This document shows positions 1-8,870 of a DNA stretch of 64,000 nt, in pieces. Made by a program: the position numbers and the translations under genes. The stretch is from Bartonella apihabitans (GTDB lineage Bacteria > Pseudomonadota > Alphaproteobacteria > Rhizobiales > Rhizobiaceae): assembly GCF_030758755.1 (NCBI RefSeq), contig NZ_CP132387.1, positions 558,001 through 622,000 of the forward strand, in the 5' to 3' direction. The notes below the pieces were generated by a model. It saw nothing but the letters and a program-made list of their open reading frames with translations. It did not search any database and was not told the origin of the DNA. Within the stretch, counting starts at the first letter, position 1. The number at the start of each line of letters is the position of its first letter.

Positions 1-234
1 GATCAATCCTCTTATATTTTTAACGGAAAAATAGAATAATTGTTTCTTTTAATGCGGAATATACGTTATTTTGTTGCCAAAATTCCATAAAACATTCCGT
101 GAGTATCAATATCCCGTTGTTTTTTAATTACTTTTTCTGCACATTGTATCCCGCTTTGTGACGAAAAAAAGTTTTGTAATCGTGCTTTTAACCCGATATG
201 AGAAACTCCGGGGGCGAAATTTGATGGTGTCAGC

Positions 235-642
235 ATGAATATACGCAGTCTAGTCCTGTTGGTTTCGTTAGGAATTTTATCAGCTTGCAGTCATGGTCGT
301 GCACCCGCTGGCACTGTTGTTCCGGCAAATACACGTGTTATCTTACAAACAATGGGTAACGGATTATTGGGAACATCCATACAATCGCTTTCTTCGGCTG
401 ATCGCAAACAGGCGCTCGAAGCCGAGTATAAAGCACTGGAATATACCGATGCAGGAAAAACAGTGAGCTGGACATCGACCAAGGAAGGGACATCGGGAAG
501 TGTCACCCCCGGTCAGCCTTATCAGGTCGGATCGCAAAATTGTCGCCAATACAGCCACTCTTTTGTCATTAATGGTGTTCCGCAAACGGTTCATGGTAGT
601 GCATGTCGTAATGTAAACGGCACATGGTCGCCGCTCATTTGA
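235..642 (+). CDS. Outer-membrane lipoprotein resembling the rickettsial 17-kDa surface antigen family
   Basis: Short 135-residue protein with a hydrophobic signal peptide ending in a lipobox (L-S-A-C, lipidated Cys18), so it should be exported and anchored in the outer membrane. The C-terminal half has the spacing seen in 17-kDa surface antigen relatives: a Trp-containing strand near residue 80, a Gly-rich turn, then a CR-Y motif around residues 103-106 and a final G-x-ACR-x-x-x-G-x-W block. The family assignment comes from this motif pattern only. No biochemical function is known to me. It stands alone, 99 bases ahead of ccmI, and is probably a separate unit. The 234 bases before it contain only AT-rich DNA and no recognisable gene. 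Confidence 0.7.
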   Translation: MNIRSLVLLVSLGILSACSHGRAPAGTVVPANTRVILQTMGNGLLGTSIQSLSSADRKQALEAEYKALEYTDAGKTVSWTSTKEGTSGSVTPGQPYQVGSQNCRQYSHSFVINGVPQTVHGSACRNVNGTWSPLI

Positions 643-741
643 CACATTTGATCAATTAAAAGTGAAATATTCAATCAATTTGGCGAGAGAAAACACCAAG
701 GGTTCTAGTTTTTTCTTGAACGTTTCTATATTGAACTCATC

Positions 742-1896
742 ATGACATTCTGGGTTTTTGTATCTATTTTTGTAGCCATTGTTACTATGGTTGTGCTCTA
801 TGCCGTAAGTAGCCCGTTAAGAAAAGGGCAAGAGCGGTCGGTTGTCGATTCCCTCTCTTCCGACATTGAAATCTATAAGAACCAGTTGTCCGAAGTTGAT
901 GCCGATTTGCAAAGAGATCTCATCGACAAAGAAAGTGCAGAAGAAGTCCGGCTTGAACTTTCCCGCAATATATTGGCTGCGGAAAAGCAGAAAAAACAGG
1001 CAGATTTTATCAATAAACGCAGTCGCGGATTAAAAACTGTAATCACAGTGGCAATTTTTTGTGTCCCGCTGATTACACTTGGCTGTTATTTATTTTTGGG
1101 AAGTCCCGGTCTTGAAAGCCACCCTTTCAACGATCTCATGATAAAAGATCCGTCAAATTTGACTGCCGAAGAGAGGCTTGTTCGTACCGAAGCACTTTTT
1201 GCGCGCAATCCCGATAATGGGAAATTGGCAGATGAACTGGCAACCGGCTATCTTGTAGAAGGGCGTTTTCAGGATGCTGTCAATACATATGTCAGTGCCT
1301 TGCGGTTAAACGGGGAATCTGCCCCGCGGCTTGTCGGCTATGGTATGGCGCTTGCCGGTTATAATGGTGGAACAATCAACGAAGATGCCAAAGAAAGTTT
1401 TCAAAAAGCAGCGAAACTGGCGCCCGACGATTTTTATCCGCGACTTTTCATTGCTGAATCGCTTCGGCAAGACGGTAAATTCGATGACGCCATTGCAGAA
1501 TTGAAAAATTATCTTTCCGGTCCGGTTAAAGACAATGTCGCTCGCAAGCGCGTTGAAGAAACAATCAAGGAATTGGAAAAAGCAAAAGCCGATTCCACCT
1601 CACCAAAGAATTCGACAGAAAATGGAAAAACCACCGCGCCCGCAGAAAACGGTTCTGTTGGCGAGCAGGATGAAATAAACAATGGCATTTACGCTATGGT
1701 TGGAAAACTTGCGCAAAGACTTGAACAAAATCCGGACAATCTTGAAGGGTGGAAACAATTGATTCATTCTTGGCTCGTTTTGAAGGAAACCGAAAAGGCA
1801 AGAAATGCGTTAAAAGAGGGACAATCAAAACTTACAAAAGATAAAGCCTTAGAGCTTGAAACTTATGCCAAAGAACAAGGGTTGGCGTTAGAGTGA
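742..1896 (+). CDS. ccmI: Cytochrome c maturation protein CcmI (CycH), TPR chaperone for apocytochrome c
   Basis: 384 residues. Two membrane segments (about 2-22 and 97-119) flank a charged cytoplasmic loop, followed by a periplasmic region with tetratricopeptide repeats (about 150-260), a low-complexity Ser/Thr/Asn/Glu linker (about 270-305) and another helical repeat region. In the family CcmI holds apocytochrome c and delivers it to the CcmF/H haem lyase in the periplasm. It is the first gene of ccmI-ccmE-ccmF-ccmH, with 19 bases to ccmE. Length and layout are normal for rhizobial CycH. Identity is secure from topology plus operon context; the sequence itself is the most variable of the Ccm set. 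Confidence 0.95.
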   Translation: MTFWVFVSIFVAIVTMVVLYAVSSPLRKGQERSVVDSLSSDIEIYKNQLSEVDADLQRDLIDKESAEEVRLELSRNILAAEKQKKQADFINKRSRGLKTVITVAIFCVPLITLGCYLFLGSPGLESHPFNDLMIKDPSNLTAEERLVRTEALFARNPDNGKLADELATGYLVEGRFQDAVNTYVSALRLNGESAPRLVGYGMALAGYNGGTINEDAKESFQKAAKLAPDDFYPRLFIAESLRQDGKFDDAIAELKNYLSGPVKDNVARKRVEETIKELEKAKADSTSPKNSTENGKTTAPAENGSVGEQDEINNGIYAMVGKLAQRLEQNPDNLEGWKQLIHSWLVLKETEKARNALKEGQSKLTKDKALELETYAKEQGLALE

Positions 1897-1915
1897 AAGT
1901 CAGGAATACAAGATT

Positions 1916-2410
1916 ATGAGCAATGAAACAGCCGTACGTTTGACAATCCAGAAAGGGTTGCGGCGTCGTAAGACCAAACGTCTGATGATGATATTGGGTG
2001 GGCTCGTTGTGCTCGCGGTTGCTGCAGCGCTTGTCCTTTATGCTATGCGAGGCACGGCAAGTTTTTTTCGTATGCCATCGGAAATAACGGCTGAGGATAT
2101 TTCATCCGGCCGGCCATTGCGCCTCGGTGGTTTTGTCGAAAAAGGTTCGGTCATTAAAGAAAACGGAACCCGGATCAGCTTTGCAATTACCGATTTTTCA
2201 AACAAGGAAAATGTGAAATTCGAAGGCGTTCTACCTGATCTTTTTCGTGAAGGGCAGGGGATTATCGCCGAAGGACATTTTACCCCCGATGGCAATTTTA
2301 TTGCTGATCGTGTGCTGGCAAAACATGATGAAACCTATGTGCCAAAAGATATTGTTGACAGGCTGAAAGCCCAGGGATTGTGGGAGGCCTATCAGAAACA
2401 TGAGCGTTGA
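1916..2410 (+). CDS. ccmE: Periplasmic haem chaperone CcmE (CycJ)
   Basis: 164 residues: a basic cytoplasmic N-terminus, one signal anchor (about 23-43) and a periplasmic OB-fold domain. The haem-binding signature V-L-A-K-H-D-E-x-Y is present, with His137 as the expected covalent haem attachment residue and Tyr141 as the axial ligand. CcmE receives haem from CcmC/D and passes it to CcmF for attachment to apocytochromes c. The gene sits between ccmI and ccmF and overlaps the start of ccmF by 11 bases, so translation is probably coupled. Length is typical. No odd features. Confidence 0.97.
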   Translation: MSNETAVRLTIQKGLRRRKTKRLMMILGGLVVLAVAAALVLYAMRGTASFFRMPSEITAEDISSGRPLRLGGFVEKGSVIKENGTRISFAITDFSNKENVKFEGVLPDLFREGQGIIAEGHFTPDGNFIADRVLAKHDETYVPKDIVDRLKAQGLWEAYQKHER

Positions 2411-4380
2411 GATCGGTTCTCTTGCACTCTGTGCAGCACTTGCTGTAGCTCTATTTCAAACCATAATTCCGGCTATCGGGGTTTACCGTTCCGATCGCCG
2501 TTTGATCAACGCGTCTACACCTATTGCCTATCTCGTTTTTTCGTTGGTGCTCATAGCATTTGCAACATTAATTCACGCTTATGTGGTGTCCGATTTTTCG
2601 GTCTTGAATGTTGTACAAAATTCGCATTCAGAAAAACCGCTTCTTTATAAAATAACAGGTGTATGGGGAAATCATGAAGGCTCTATGTTGCTTTGGGTTT
2701 TCATCATCACCTTTTTTTCTGCCCTTATTGCGTTTTTTGGCGGTAATTTGCCGGAGCGGTTGAAAGCACTGATTTTATCGACACAGGCTTCGATCACTAC
2801 CGCATTTTTGCTTTTTATTCTTTTCACCTCCAACCCGTTCATAAGAATTAATCCGCCGGCTCTGCAGGGGCATGACCTTAATCCTATTTTGCAGGATATC
2901 GGTTTGGCTATTCATCCGCCACTTCTCTATCTCGGCTATGTCGGTTTTTCGGTGTGTTTTTCCTTCGCTATTGCGGCATTGCTTGACGGACGTGTTGATG
3001 CAGCATGGGCGCGCTGGGTGAGGCCATGGACATTGGTTTCGTGGATATTTTTAACCGGCGGTATTATGGTCGGCTCCTATTGGGCCTATTATGAAATGGG
3101 ATGGGGCGGTTACTGGTTTTGGGATCCGGTTGAAAACGCTTCGCTGATGCCATGGCTTGCCGGTACAGCGCTTCTCCATTCTGCAATTGTTCTTGAAAAG
3201 CGTGGTGCCTTGAAAATCTGGACGCTGTTTCTTGCCATTTTAACATTTTCATTGTCACTGATGGGGACTTTCCTTGTCCGCTCCGGCATTCTCACCTCGG
3301 TTCACAGTTTTGCCGTTGATCCGGCACGCGGGCGCGCCATTCTTGCCATTCTGTTTTTCTTTATCGGTGCTGCGCTCATTCTATTTGCATTGCGTGCTTC
3401 CTCACTCAAAACCGGTGGTTTGTTTCGCCCGATTTCGCGTGAAGGCCTATTGGTTTTTAACAATCTGTTTCTCACCACAGCAACAGCGACTGTTCTGATT
3501 GGCACACTCTATCCGTTGCTTCTTGAAACATTGACAGGGCAAAAAATTTCGGTTGGTGCGCCGTTTTTCAATTTGACTTTCGGCACCTCATGGTGCCGCT
3601 TTTATTGATGGTACCCTTTGGCCCCTCATGGCGTGGAAACGTGGAGATATGCTTGCTGTTGCCGAGCGGCTTTTAGGTGTTTTCGTATTGGCAATTATTG
3701 CCACAGTGATTGTATTTTACCAGACATCTTTTCGATCAATCCTTGCCTCGTTAGGAATCGGGCTTGCTGCTTTTGTTTTCTTTGGTGGCCTTTATGACCT
3801 CTGGTTCAAGAGCGGTACAAAAAATACAGAGTTTTTTATCCGGTTGAGGCGCCTTGGAAAATTGCCGAGGTCGAATTATGGCACTGCTCTGGCTCATATC
3901 GGTTTGGGCATTACATTATTCGGCATTGTTGCCGTTGCAACTTTCGGACAAGAAAACATTTTGCGGATTGAGGCCGGTCAAAGCGCAATGATAGCGGATA
4001 AAAAAGTTCTGCTTGAAGGTGCACGTAATCTGAATGGCCCCAACTATTCGGAAACCCAATTCCAGTTTTCGGTATCGAAAGAGGGTAAGGATTTGGGAGG
4101 TGTTACAGCAGCCAAGCGCTTTTATCCCTCGCAAAATATGCCAACAACAGAATCCGGCATAAAAAATTACGGATTATCGCAACTTTATATTGCTCCGGGT
4201 GATGTTAATGACAAAGGTCTGGTGGTTCATATCTGGTGGAAACCGGAGGTGGTCTGTATTTGGCTTGGCGCAGTGTTTATGATGATAGGCGGAATTTTTT
4301 CATTGTCCGACCGCAGGCTTCGTGTGGGAGCCCCGAAACGCGCTGCAACACGGAGCAAACGACCGGAAAAGAGGGCTTGA
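2400..4380 (+). pseudogene. ccmF: Haem lyase subunit CcmF (CycK), reading frame interrupted by two one-base deletions
   Basis: CcmF is a polytopic membrane protein that reduces and transfers haem from CcmE to apocytochrome c. The first frame (2400-3608) carries many membrane helices and the periplasmic WWD haem-handling domain (tryptophan-rich stretch ending W-F-W-D-P-V-E-N-A-S, about residues 235-250). It ends in an unrelated tail and stop at 3608. The proper continuation (L-M-V-P-L-L-L-M-V-P-F-G-P) is in another frame from about 3588, and the C-terminal part (L-M-A-W-K-R-G-D onward) is in a third frame from 3625. Restoring one base near 3582-3588 and one near 3620-3626 gives a 660-residue protein of normal length. 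The second site is a GGCCC sequence. Both lesions may be sequencing errors, because neighbouring ccm genes are intact. Confidence 0.93.
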
Positions 4381-4847
4381 TGCGGTTTTTTTCACGATTA
4401 TTGGCTGCTTTCTGTTTCATATGTTTTATGAACAGTGCCGTATTGGCCGTATTGCCCGATGAAGTGTTGCAAGATCAGGCACTTGAACAGCGCGCACGCG
4501 ATATTTCCTCCCATTTGCGCTGTCTTGTTTGCCAGAATGAATCGATTGACGATTCCAACGCACCGCTCGCGCGGGATTTGCGGCTGATTGTGAGGGAACG
4601 TTTGACGGCTGGTGACAGCGATAGTCAGGTTATTGACTATCTGGTGGCCCGTTACGGAGAATTCGTTTTACTTAAACCGCGTCTCAATGCTGAAACACTC
4701 CTTTTATGGCTTGCTCCTTTATTCATCATCGTGATTGCAGCGAGCCTGATCTTCTGGCGCTTTAAACGCCGTGAAAACAATAAATTGATGCCATTAAGCG
4801 AAACCGAAAAGAAACGTCTTGACGAAATCTTGCGATCGAATAAGTGA
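4380..4847 (+). CDS. ccmH: Cytochrome c maturation thiol protein CcmH (CycL)
   Basis: 155 residues. The ATG at 4380 overlaps the ccmF TGA by one base; in-frame sequence further upstream lies inside ccmF and is rejected as coding. A signal peptide (about 1-23) precedes a short periplasmic three-helix domain with the redox motif L-R-C-L-V-C-Q (Cys48 and Cys51), which keeps apocytochrome cysteines reduced for haem ligation. One membrane anchor follows (about 105-125) with a charged cytoplasmic tail. This is the short CcmH/CycL form usual in Rhizobiales, with the TPR part in separate CcmI. It is the last ccm gene; degP follows after 158 bases. Confidence 0.96.
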   Translation: MRFFSRLLAAFCFICFMNSAVLAVLPDEVLQDQALEQRARDISSHLRCLVCQNESIDDSNAPLARDLRLIVRERLTAGDSDSQVIDYLVARYGEFVLLKPRLNAETLLLWLAPLFIIVIAASLIFWRFKRRENNKLMPLSETEKKRLDEILRSNK

Positions 4848-5005
4848 TTAATGATCACGGCTTCTCTTGTTTTTAATTTATAAAACTTGCAATTTTTCCC
4901 AACCTTACAGAATTTTAATAAAATGGACAGGCATTGGTAAGGTTTCAAATCTTATCTTTTCACCAATATATAGTTTATACGCAGTCTTAAAGGAGTTTTA
5001 TAAGA

Positions 5006-6508
5006 ATGCAGTTTTCTCCTATTCGCAAAACATTGGCAGCAATTACCGTGTCAACGGCTTTGGCAGGAACAATGATTTTTGCGGGGCCCGGTTTGTCTTT
5101 CAATGTGGCACAAGCCAAGCCGGTATTTGTTGAAGGTGTGCAACAACAAAGCTTTGCCAATGTGGTCGAACAGGTTAAACCAGCGGTTGTCTCCGTTCAG
5201 GTCAAAAGCGACAAAAAAAATGAAGAACAGGCTTTTAGCGGCTTTTTCGGTGGGCCGGGAATAGACCAGCTTCCTGACGATCATCCGCTGAAACGTTTTT
5301 TCAAAGATTTTAATGAACACCAACGTCCCCAAAATCGTCAAGGACAGCGTGGAAAACCGCGGCCGATAGCGCAAGGCTCCGGCTTCTTTATTTCGGAAGA
5401 TGGTTATATCGTCACCAATAACCACGTTGTTTCCGATGGCACAACCTATTCTGTTGTCCTTGACGATGGAACCGAACTTGATGCCAAATTGGTAGGAACA
5501 GATCCACGTACCGATCTTGCTGTGTTGAAAGTCAATGATAAGCGCAAATTCGTTTATGTCGATTTTGCCGACGATTCAAAAGTGCGTGTTGGCGATTGGG
5601 TTGTGGCTGTCGGTAATCCGTTCGGACTTGGCGGAACAGTGACAGCCGGTATTGTCTCGGCACGCGGGCGTGATATTGGCGCTGGCGTCTATGATGACTT
5701 TATCCAGATTGATGCAGCCGTTAACCGTGGTAATTCCGGCGGGCCGACCTTTAATCTTAATGGTCAGGTTGTTGGCATTAATACAGCTATTTTTTCCCCT
5801 TCCGGCGGCAATGTCGGTATTGCTTTTGCTATTCCTTCTTCTACCGCAAAACAGGTTGTTGACCAGCTCATTAAAAAAGGTTCGGTCGAACGCGGATGGA
5901 TTGGCGTTCAAATCCAACCTGTTACAAAAGAGATAGCCGAATCGATAGGTTTGAAAGAAGCCAAAGGTGCAATGGTTGCCGATCCGCTTGATGGTCCCGC
6001 AGCAAAAGCAGGTGTCAAAGCCGGTGATGCAATTATTTCTGTCAATGGAGAACCGGTCGCTGATGCTCGTGATCTTGCTCGCCATATTGCCAATATTACA
6101 CCGGGTGAAACAGCAACGCTTGGCATTTGGAGAGATGGCAAACAAACCGATATAAAGGTCAAAATTGCCGCTATGCCGAAAGACGAGAACAAAAGCGATG
6201 GAAAGGTCATTCCTAACGGCGAGAGCGGTTCGTCAGAAACTCTTGATGATTATGGTCTGACAGTGACACCGTCGGAAGATGGTCCGGGTCTGGTGGTCAC
6301 CAATATAGATCCGGATTCCGACGCGGCCGAAAAGGGAATACGCCCCGGCGATGTTATTATGTCGGTCAATAACCGTCAGGTTAAAAAGGTTTCCGAATTT
6401 GTTGACGCTATCAAGGAAGCAAAGAAATCAGGACGTACCGCTGTTCTGTTACAAGTCGAAAGCAATGGCCAAAATCGCTTTGTTGCTTTGCCAATTGCCA
6501 ATAAATAG
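5006..6508 (+). CDS. degP: Periplasmic serine protease DegP/HtrA (Do family)
   Basis: 500 residues with a signal peptide (cleavage near A-Q-A, about residue 37). The trypsin-like domain shows the full triad: His140 in V-T-N-N-H-V-V, Asp170 in D-P-R-T-D-L-A, and Ser244 in R-G-N-S-G-G-P. Two PDZ domains follow (about 300-385 and 420-495), which bind unfolded C-termini and control assembly. The protein degrades or refolds damaged envelope proteins in the periplasm. A good ribosome site (AAAGGAG) lies just before the ATG. The order cytochrome maturation genes, degP, feuPQ is conserved in Rhizobiales. A Gln/Arg-rich loop at about 104-120 corresponds to the LA loop of the family. Confidence 0.97.
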   Translation: MQFSPIRKTLAAITVSTALAGTMIFAGPGLSFNVAQAKPVFVEGVQQQSFANVVEQVKPAVVSVQVKSDKKNEEQAFSGFFGGPGIDQLPDDHPLKRFFKDFNEHQRPQNRQGQRGKPRPIAQGSGFFISEDGYIVTNNHVVSDGTTYSVVLDDGTELDAKLVGTDPRTDLAVLKVNDKRKFVYVDFADDSKVRVGDWVVAVGNPFGLGGTVTAGIVSARGRDIGAGVYDDFIQIDAAVNRGNSGGPTFNLNGQVVGINTAIFSPSGGNVGIAFAIPSSTAKQVVDQLIKKGSVERGWIGVQIQPVTKEIAESIGLKEAKGAMVADPLDGPAAKAGVKAGDAIISVNGEPVADARDLARHIANITPGETATLGIWRDGKQTDIKVKIAAMPKDENKSDGKVIPNGESGSSETLDDYGLTVTPSEDGPGLVVTNIDPDSDAAEKGIRPGDVIMSVNNRQVKKVSEFVDAIKEAKKSGRTAVLLQVESNGQNRFVALPIANK

Positions 6509-6527
6509 GCTTTAACCGACAAGAAAG

Positions 6528-6551
6528 GCTATGGCAAAATTTTGCCATAGC
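6528..6551. promoter_or_regulatory. Perfect 24-bp palindrome between degP and feuP
   Basis: Two 12-base arms (left arm gctatggcaaaa) meet without a spacer and are exactly complementary. It lies 19 bases after the degP stop and 33 bases before the feuP ATG. No T-run follows on either strand, so it is a poor intrinsic terminator. The perfect dyad and position suggest an operator for a dimeric regulator, perhaps FeuP itself, but this is inference. Confidence 0.5.
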
Positions 6552-6584
6552 AAAACGTTGCTTAAGCAAAGAGAGGTGCCCTTT

Positions 6585-7271
6585 ATGAAAGTTCTTGTTA
6601 TTGAAGATGATCGTGAAGCAGCACGCTATCTTGAAAAGGCCTTGAATGAGGCTGGTCATTCTGCCGATGTTGCCGGTGATGGTGAAACAGGAGAGGCATT
6701 GGCAGAAAATGGCAATTATGATGTTATGATCATTGATCGAATGTTGCCAAAAAAGGACGGGCTTTCAGTTATTATGGCATTGCGCGCCAAAGGTATCGAA
6801 ACGCCGGTTCTTATTCTTTCTGCATTGGGACAGGTTGATGATCGGGTAACCGGTTTGCGCGCCGGTGGTGATGATTATCTTACAAAGCCCTACGCTTTTT
6901 CGGAGCTTCTCGCCCGTATTGAAGTTTTGCAGAGACGCAAAAATCCTAAAGAAGCGGAAACGATTTATCGGGTAGGCGATCTCGAACTTGATCGGCTGGC
7001 TCATACTGCAAAGCGTGCCGGACAGGATATTATCCTGCAACCCCGCGAATTTCGTCTCCTTGAATATTTGATGCGCCATGCCGGTCAGGTCGTCACGCGT
7101 ACCATGTTGCTTGAAAATGTCTGGGATTATCATTTTGATCCCCAAACAAATGTAATTGACGTTCACATCTCGAGACTTCGTTCGAAGATCGAAAAAGGTT
7201 TTGATACACCACTCCTTCAAACGGTGCGTGGTGCCGGCTACATGTTGAAGGCGGTCGATAAACCATCATGA
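6585..7271 (+). CDS. feuP: OmpR-family response regulator FeuP
   Basis: 228 residues. The ATG at 6585 is preferred because an AGAGAGG ribosome site precedes it and the receiver domain starts at once (M-K-V-L-V-I-E-D-D); an in-frame ATG at 6531 falls inside the palindrome. Receiver domain residues 1-115 contain the acidic pair near 8-9, phosphoacceptor Asp51 (I-I-D-R-M-L-P) and Lys near 100 (L-T-K-P-Y). A winged-helix DNA-binding domain occupies about 130-225. It overlaps feuQ by 4 bases (ATGA). In rhizobia FeuP/FeuQ control cyclic glucan export and envelope functions; the name rests on the conserved degP-feuP-feuQ-glnE order. Confidence 0.9.
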   Translation: MKVLVIEDDREAARYLEKALNEAGHSADVAGDGETGEALAENGNYDVMIIDRMLPKKDGLSVIMALRAKGIETPVLILSALGQVDDRVTGLRAGGDDYLTKPYAFSELLARIEVLQRRKNPKEAETIYRVGDLELDRLAHTAKRAGQDIILQPREFRLLEYLMRHAGQVVTRTMLLENVWDYHFDPQTNVIDVHISRLRSKIEKGFDTPLLQTVRGAGYMLKAVDKPS

Positions 7272-8689
7272 ACAGGATCAAAAGCTTGTTGCGCACAACA
7301 GCAGTGCGCTTGTCAGCCCTTTATATCATTCTTTTCGGGCTGGTTGCTGTAGGGCTTTCGATCTATATGACCTCGCTTGCCATTTCCATGTTGACCGATC
7401 AGACCCAAAAGACTTTGAATGAAGAGATCGCAAATATCGAGCACGCCTATCAACATGGCGGATTACCGCTTCTTGTGCGCACAATTGACCGCAGGTCACG
7501 GCAGCCGGGTGCGTTTCTCTATCTTGTGGCTGATCTTCAGGGAAGATTTCTGGCAGGTAACGTGCAAAATATTGAACCGGGACTTTTGAACGGGAGCGGC
7601 TTGCTCCGGAATTCGGTATTTTATTCGCGTTTTGGCGATAACGGAGATAAGAGCGAACACCGTGCTATTGCAGCCGTTATCGATTTGCCGAACGGTATGA
7701 AATTACTGGTGGGGCGTGATATAAGCGAGCCGGAAAAATTCATCACCATTATAAGAAAAGCCCTGATGATTGCCTTTGCGGCAATGGCCGTCGGTGCATT
7801 GCTCATCTGGTTTTTTGTTGGCAGGCGGGCATTGAAACGTATTGATCAGGTAACTGCTGCATCGCAACGCCTTATGTCGGGTGACTTGAGCGGGCGACTT
7901 CCTGTTACGGGTGCCGGTGACGAGTTTGACAGACTTTCCCACAATCTGAATATTATGTTGGAACGCATAGAAGAGCTCAATAGCGGCTTGCGCCAGGTGT
8001 CTGACAATATCGCCCATGATTTGAAAACACCTTTGACAAGATTGAGGAACCGCGCGGACGAGGCGCTTTCGCGGCGTGATAAAAATGTTGATTATCGTCA
8101 GACTCTTGAAGCAATTATTGCTGAATCGGACCAGCTCATCCGAACATTCAACGCTATTCTTATGATCTCCCGCATTGAAGCAAGCACTGCTGTCGAGCAT
8201 TTGGAGAAACTCGACGCTCGGCCGATTGTCGAAGATGTCGCCGAGCTCTATGGTCCGGTTGTCGAGGATGCCGGTGTCAAATTCGAGATGGGAAAAATAT
8301 TCGACGTGGATTTGTTGTTAAATCGGGAACTTCTGGCTCAGGCTTTGATCAACCTGATCGACAATGCCATCAAATATGGTGCGACCAGTAAACGAACACC
8401 GACAATATCACTGTCCATGAGTGATAATGACGGTCATATCGAAATTATTGTCAGTGATAATGGCCCCGGTATTAATCCCGAAGATAGAGAAAGGGTCACC
8501 AAACGTTTTGTGAGACTGGAAGATAGCCGGACCAAGCCGGGTTTTGGAATCGGTCTGAGTTTGGCGAAAGCGGTCATGAAGCTTCATGGTGGAGAGCTGA
8601 TACTTGAAGATGCAAATCCCGGACTGAAAGCGGTTTTGTCTTTTCCAAAAATGGCGAAAGAAAAAACAGATCTGAAAAAACCTGTATAA
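7268..8689 (+). CDS. feuQ: Sensor histidine kinase FeuQ
   Basis: 473 residues. An N-terminal membrane helix (about 12-38), a periplasmic sensor region (about 40-160), a second helix (about 165-187) and a HAMP domain precede the DHp domain with phosphoacceptor His250 (N-I-A-H-D-L-K-T-P-L). The HATPase domain has clear N (L-I-N-L-I-D-N-A-I-K-Y), G1 (D-N-G-P-G-I) and G2 (F-G-I-G-L-S-L) boxes. It pairs with FeuP, with which it overlaps by 4 bases. Length and architecture are those of EnvZ/OmpB-like kinases. The signal sensed is not visible from sequence. Confidence 0.9.
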   Translation: MNRIKSLLRTTAVRLSALYIILFGLVAVGLSIYMTSLAISMLTDQTQKTLNEEIANIEHAYQHGGLPLLVRTIDRRSRQPGAFLYLVADLQGRFLAGNVQNIEPGLLNGSGLLRNSVFYSRFGDNGDKSEHRAIAAVIDLPNGMKLLVGRDISEPEKFITIIRKALMIAFAAMAVGALLIWFFVGRRALKRIDQVTAASQRLMSGDLSGRLPVTGAGDEFDRLSHNLNIMLERIEELNSGLRQVSDNIAHDLKTPLTRLRNRADEALSRRDKNVDYRQTLEAIIAESDQLIRTFNAILMISRIEASTAVEHLEKLDARPIVEDVAELYGPVVEDAGVKFEMGKIFDVDLLLNRELLAQALINLIDNAIKYGATSKRTPTISLSMSDNDGHIEIIVSDNGPGINPEDRERVTKRFVRLEDSRTKPGFGIGLSLAKAVMKLHGGELILEDANPGLKAVLSFPKMAKEKTDLKKPV

Positions 8690-8870
8690 AAACGTTGTTT
8701 CCGAAGAATAGAAGAAGCGGAAGCTTTGCGGATTTCTAAAAACGGTCAATCATCACATCAAAATCTGCGTTAGTCATTGCCAGTTTGAAGCAAATGGTTT
8801 TCTATCGTTTTCAATAGATATTGGATAGTCCGCTGAAAAGCTGGAAATAAAGCAGGGAAGTTGAATACAG

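Noticed and set aside
4652..4948. 98-codon minus-strand open frame over the end of ccmH
   Set aside because: Antisense to a conserved gene and composed of residues typical of a reversed frame.
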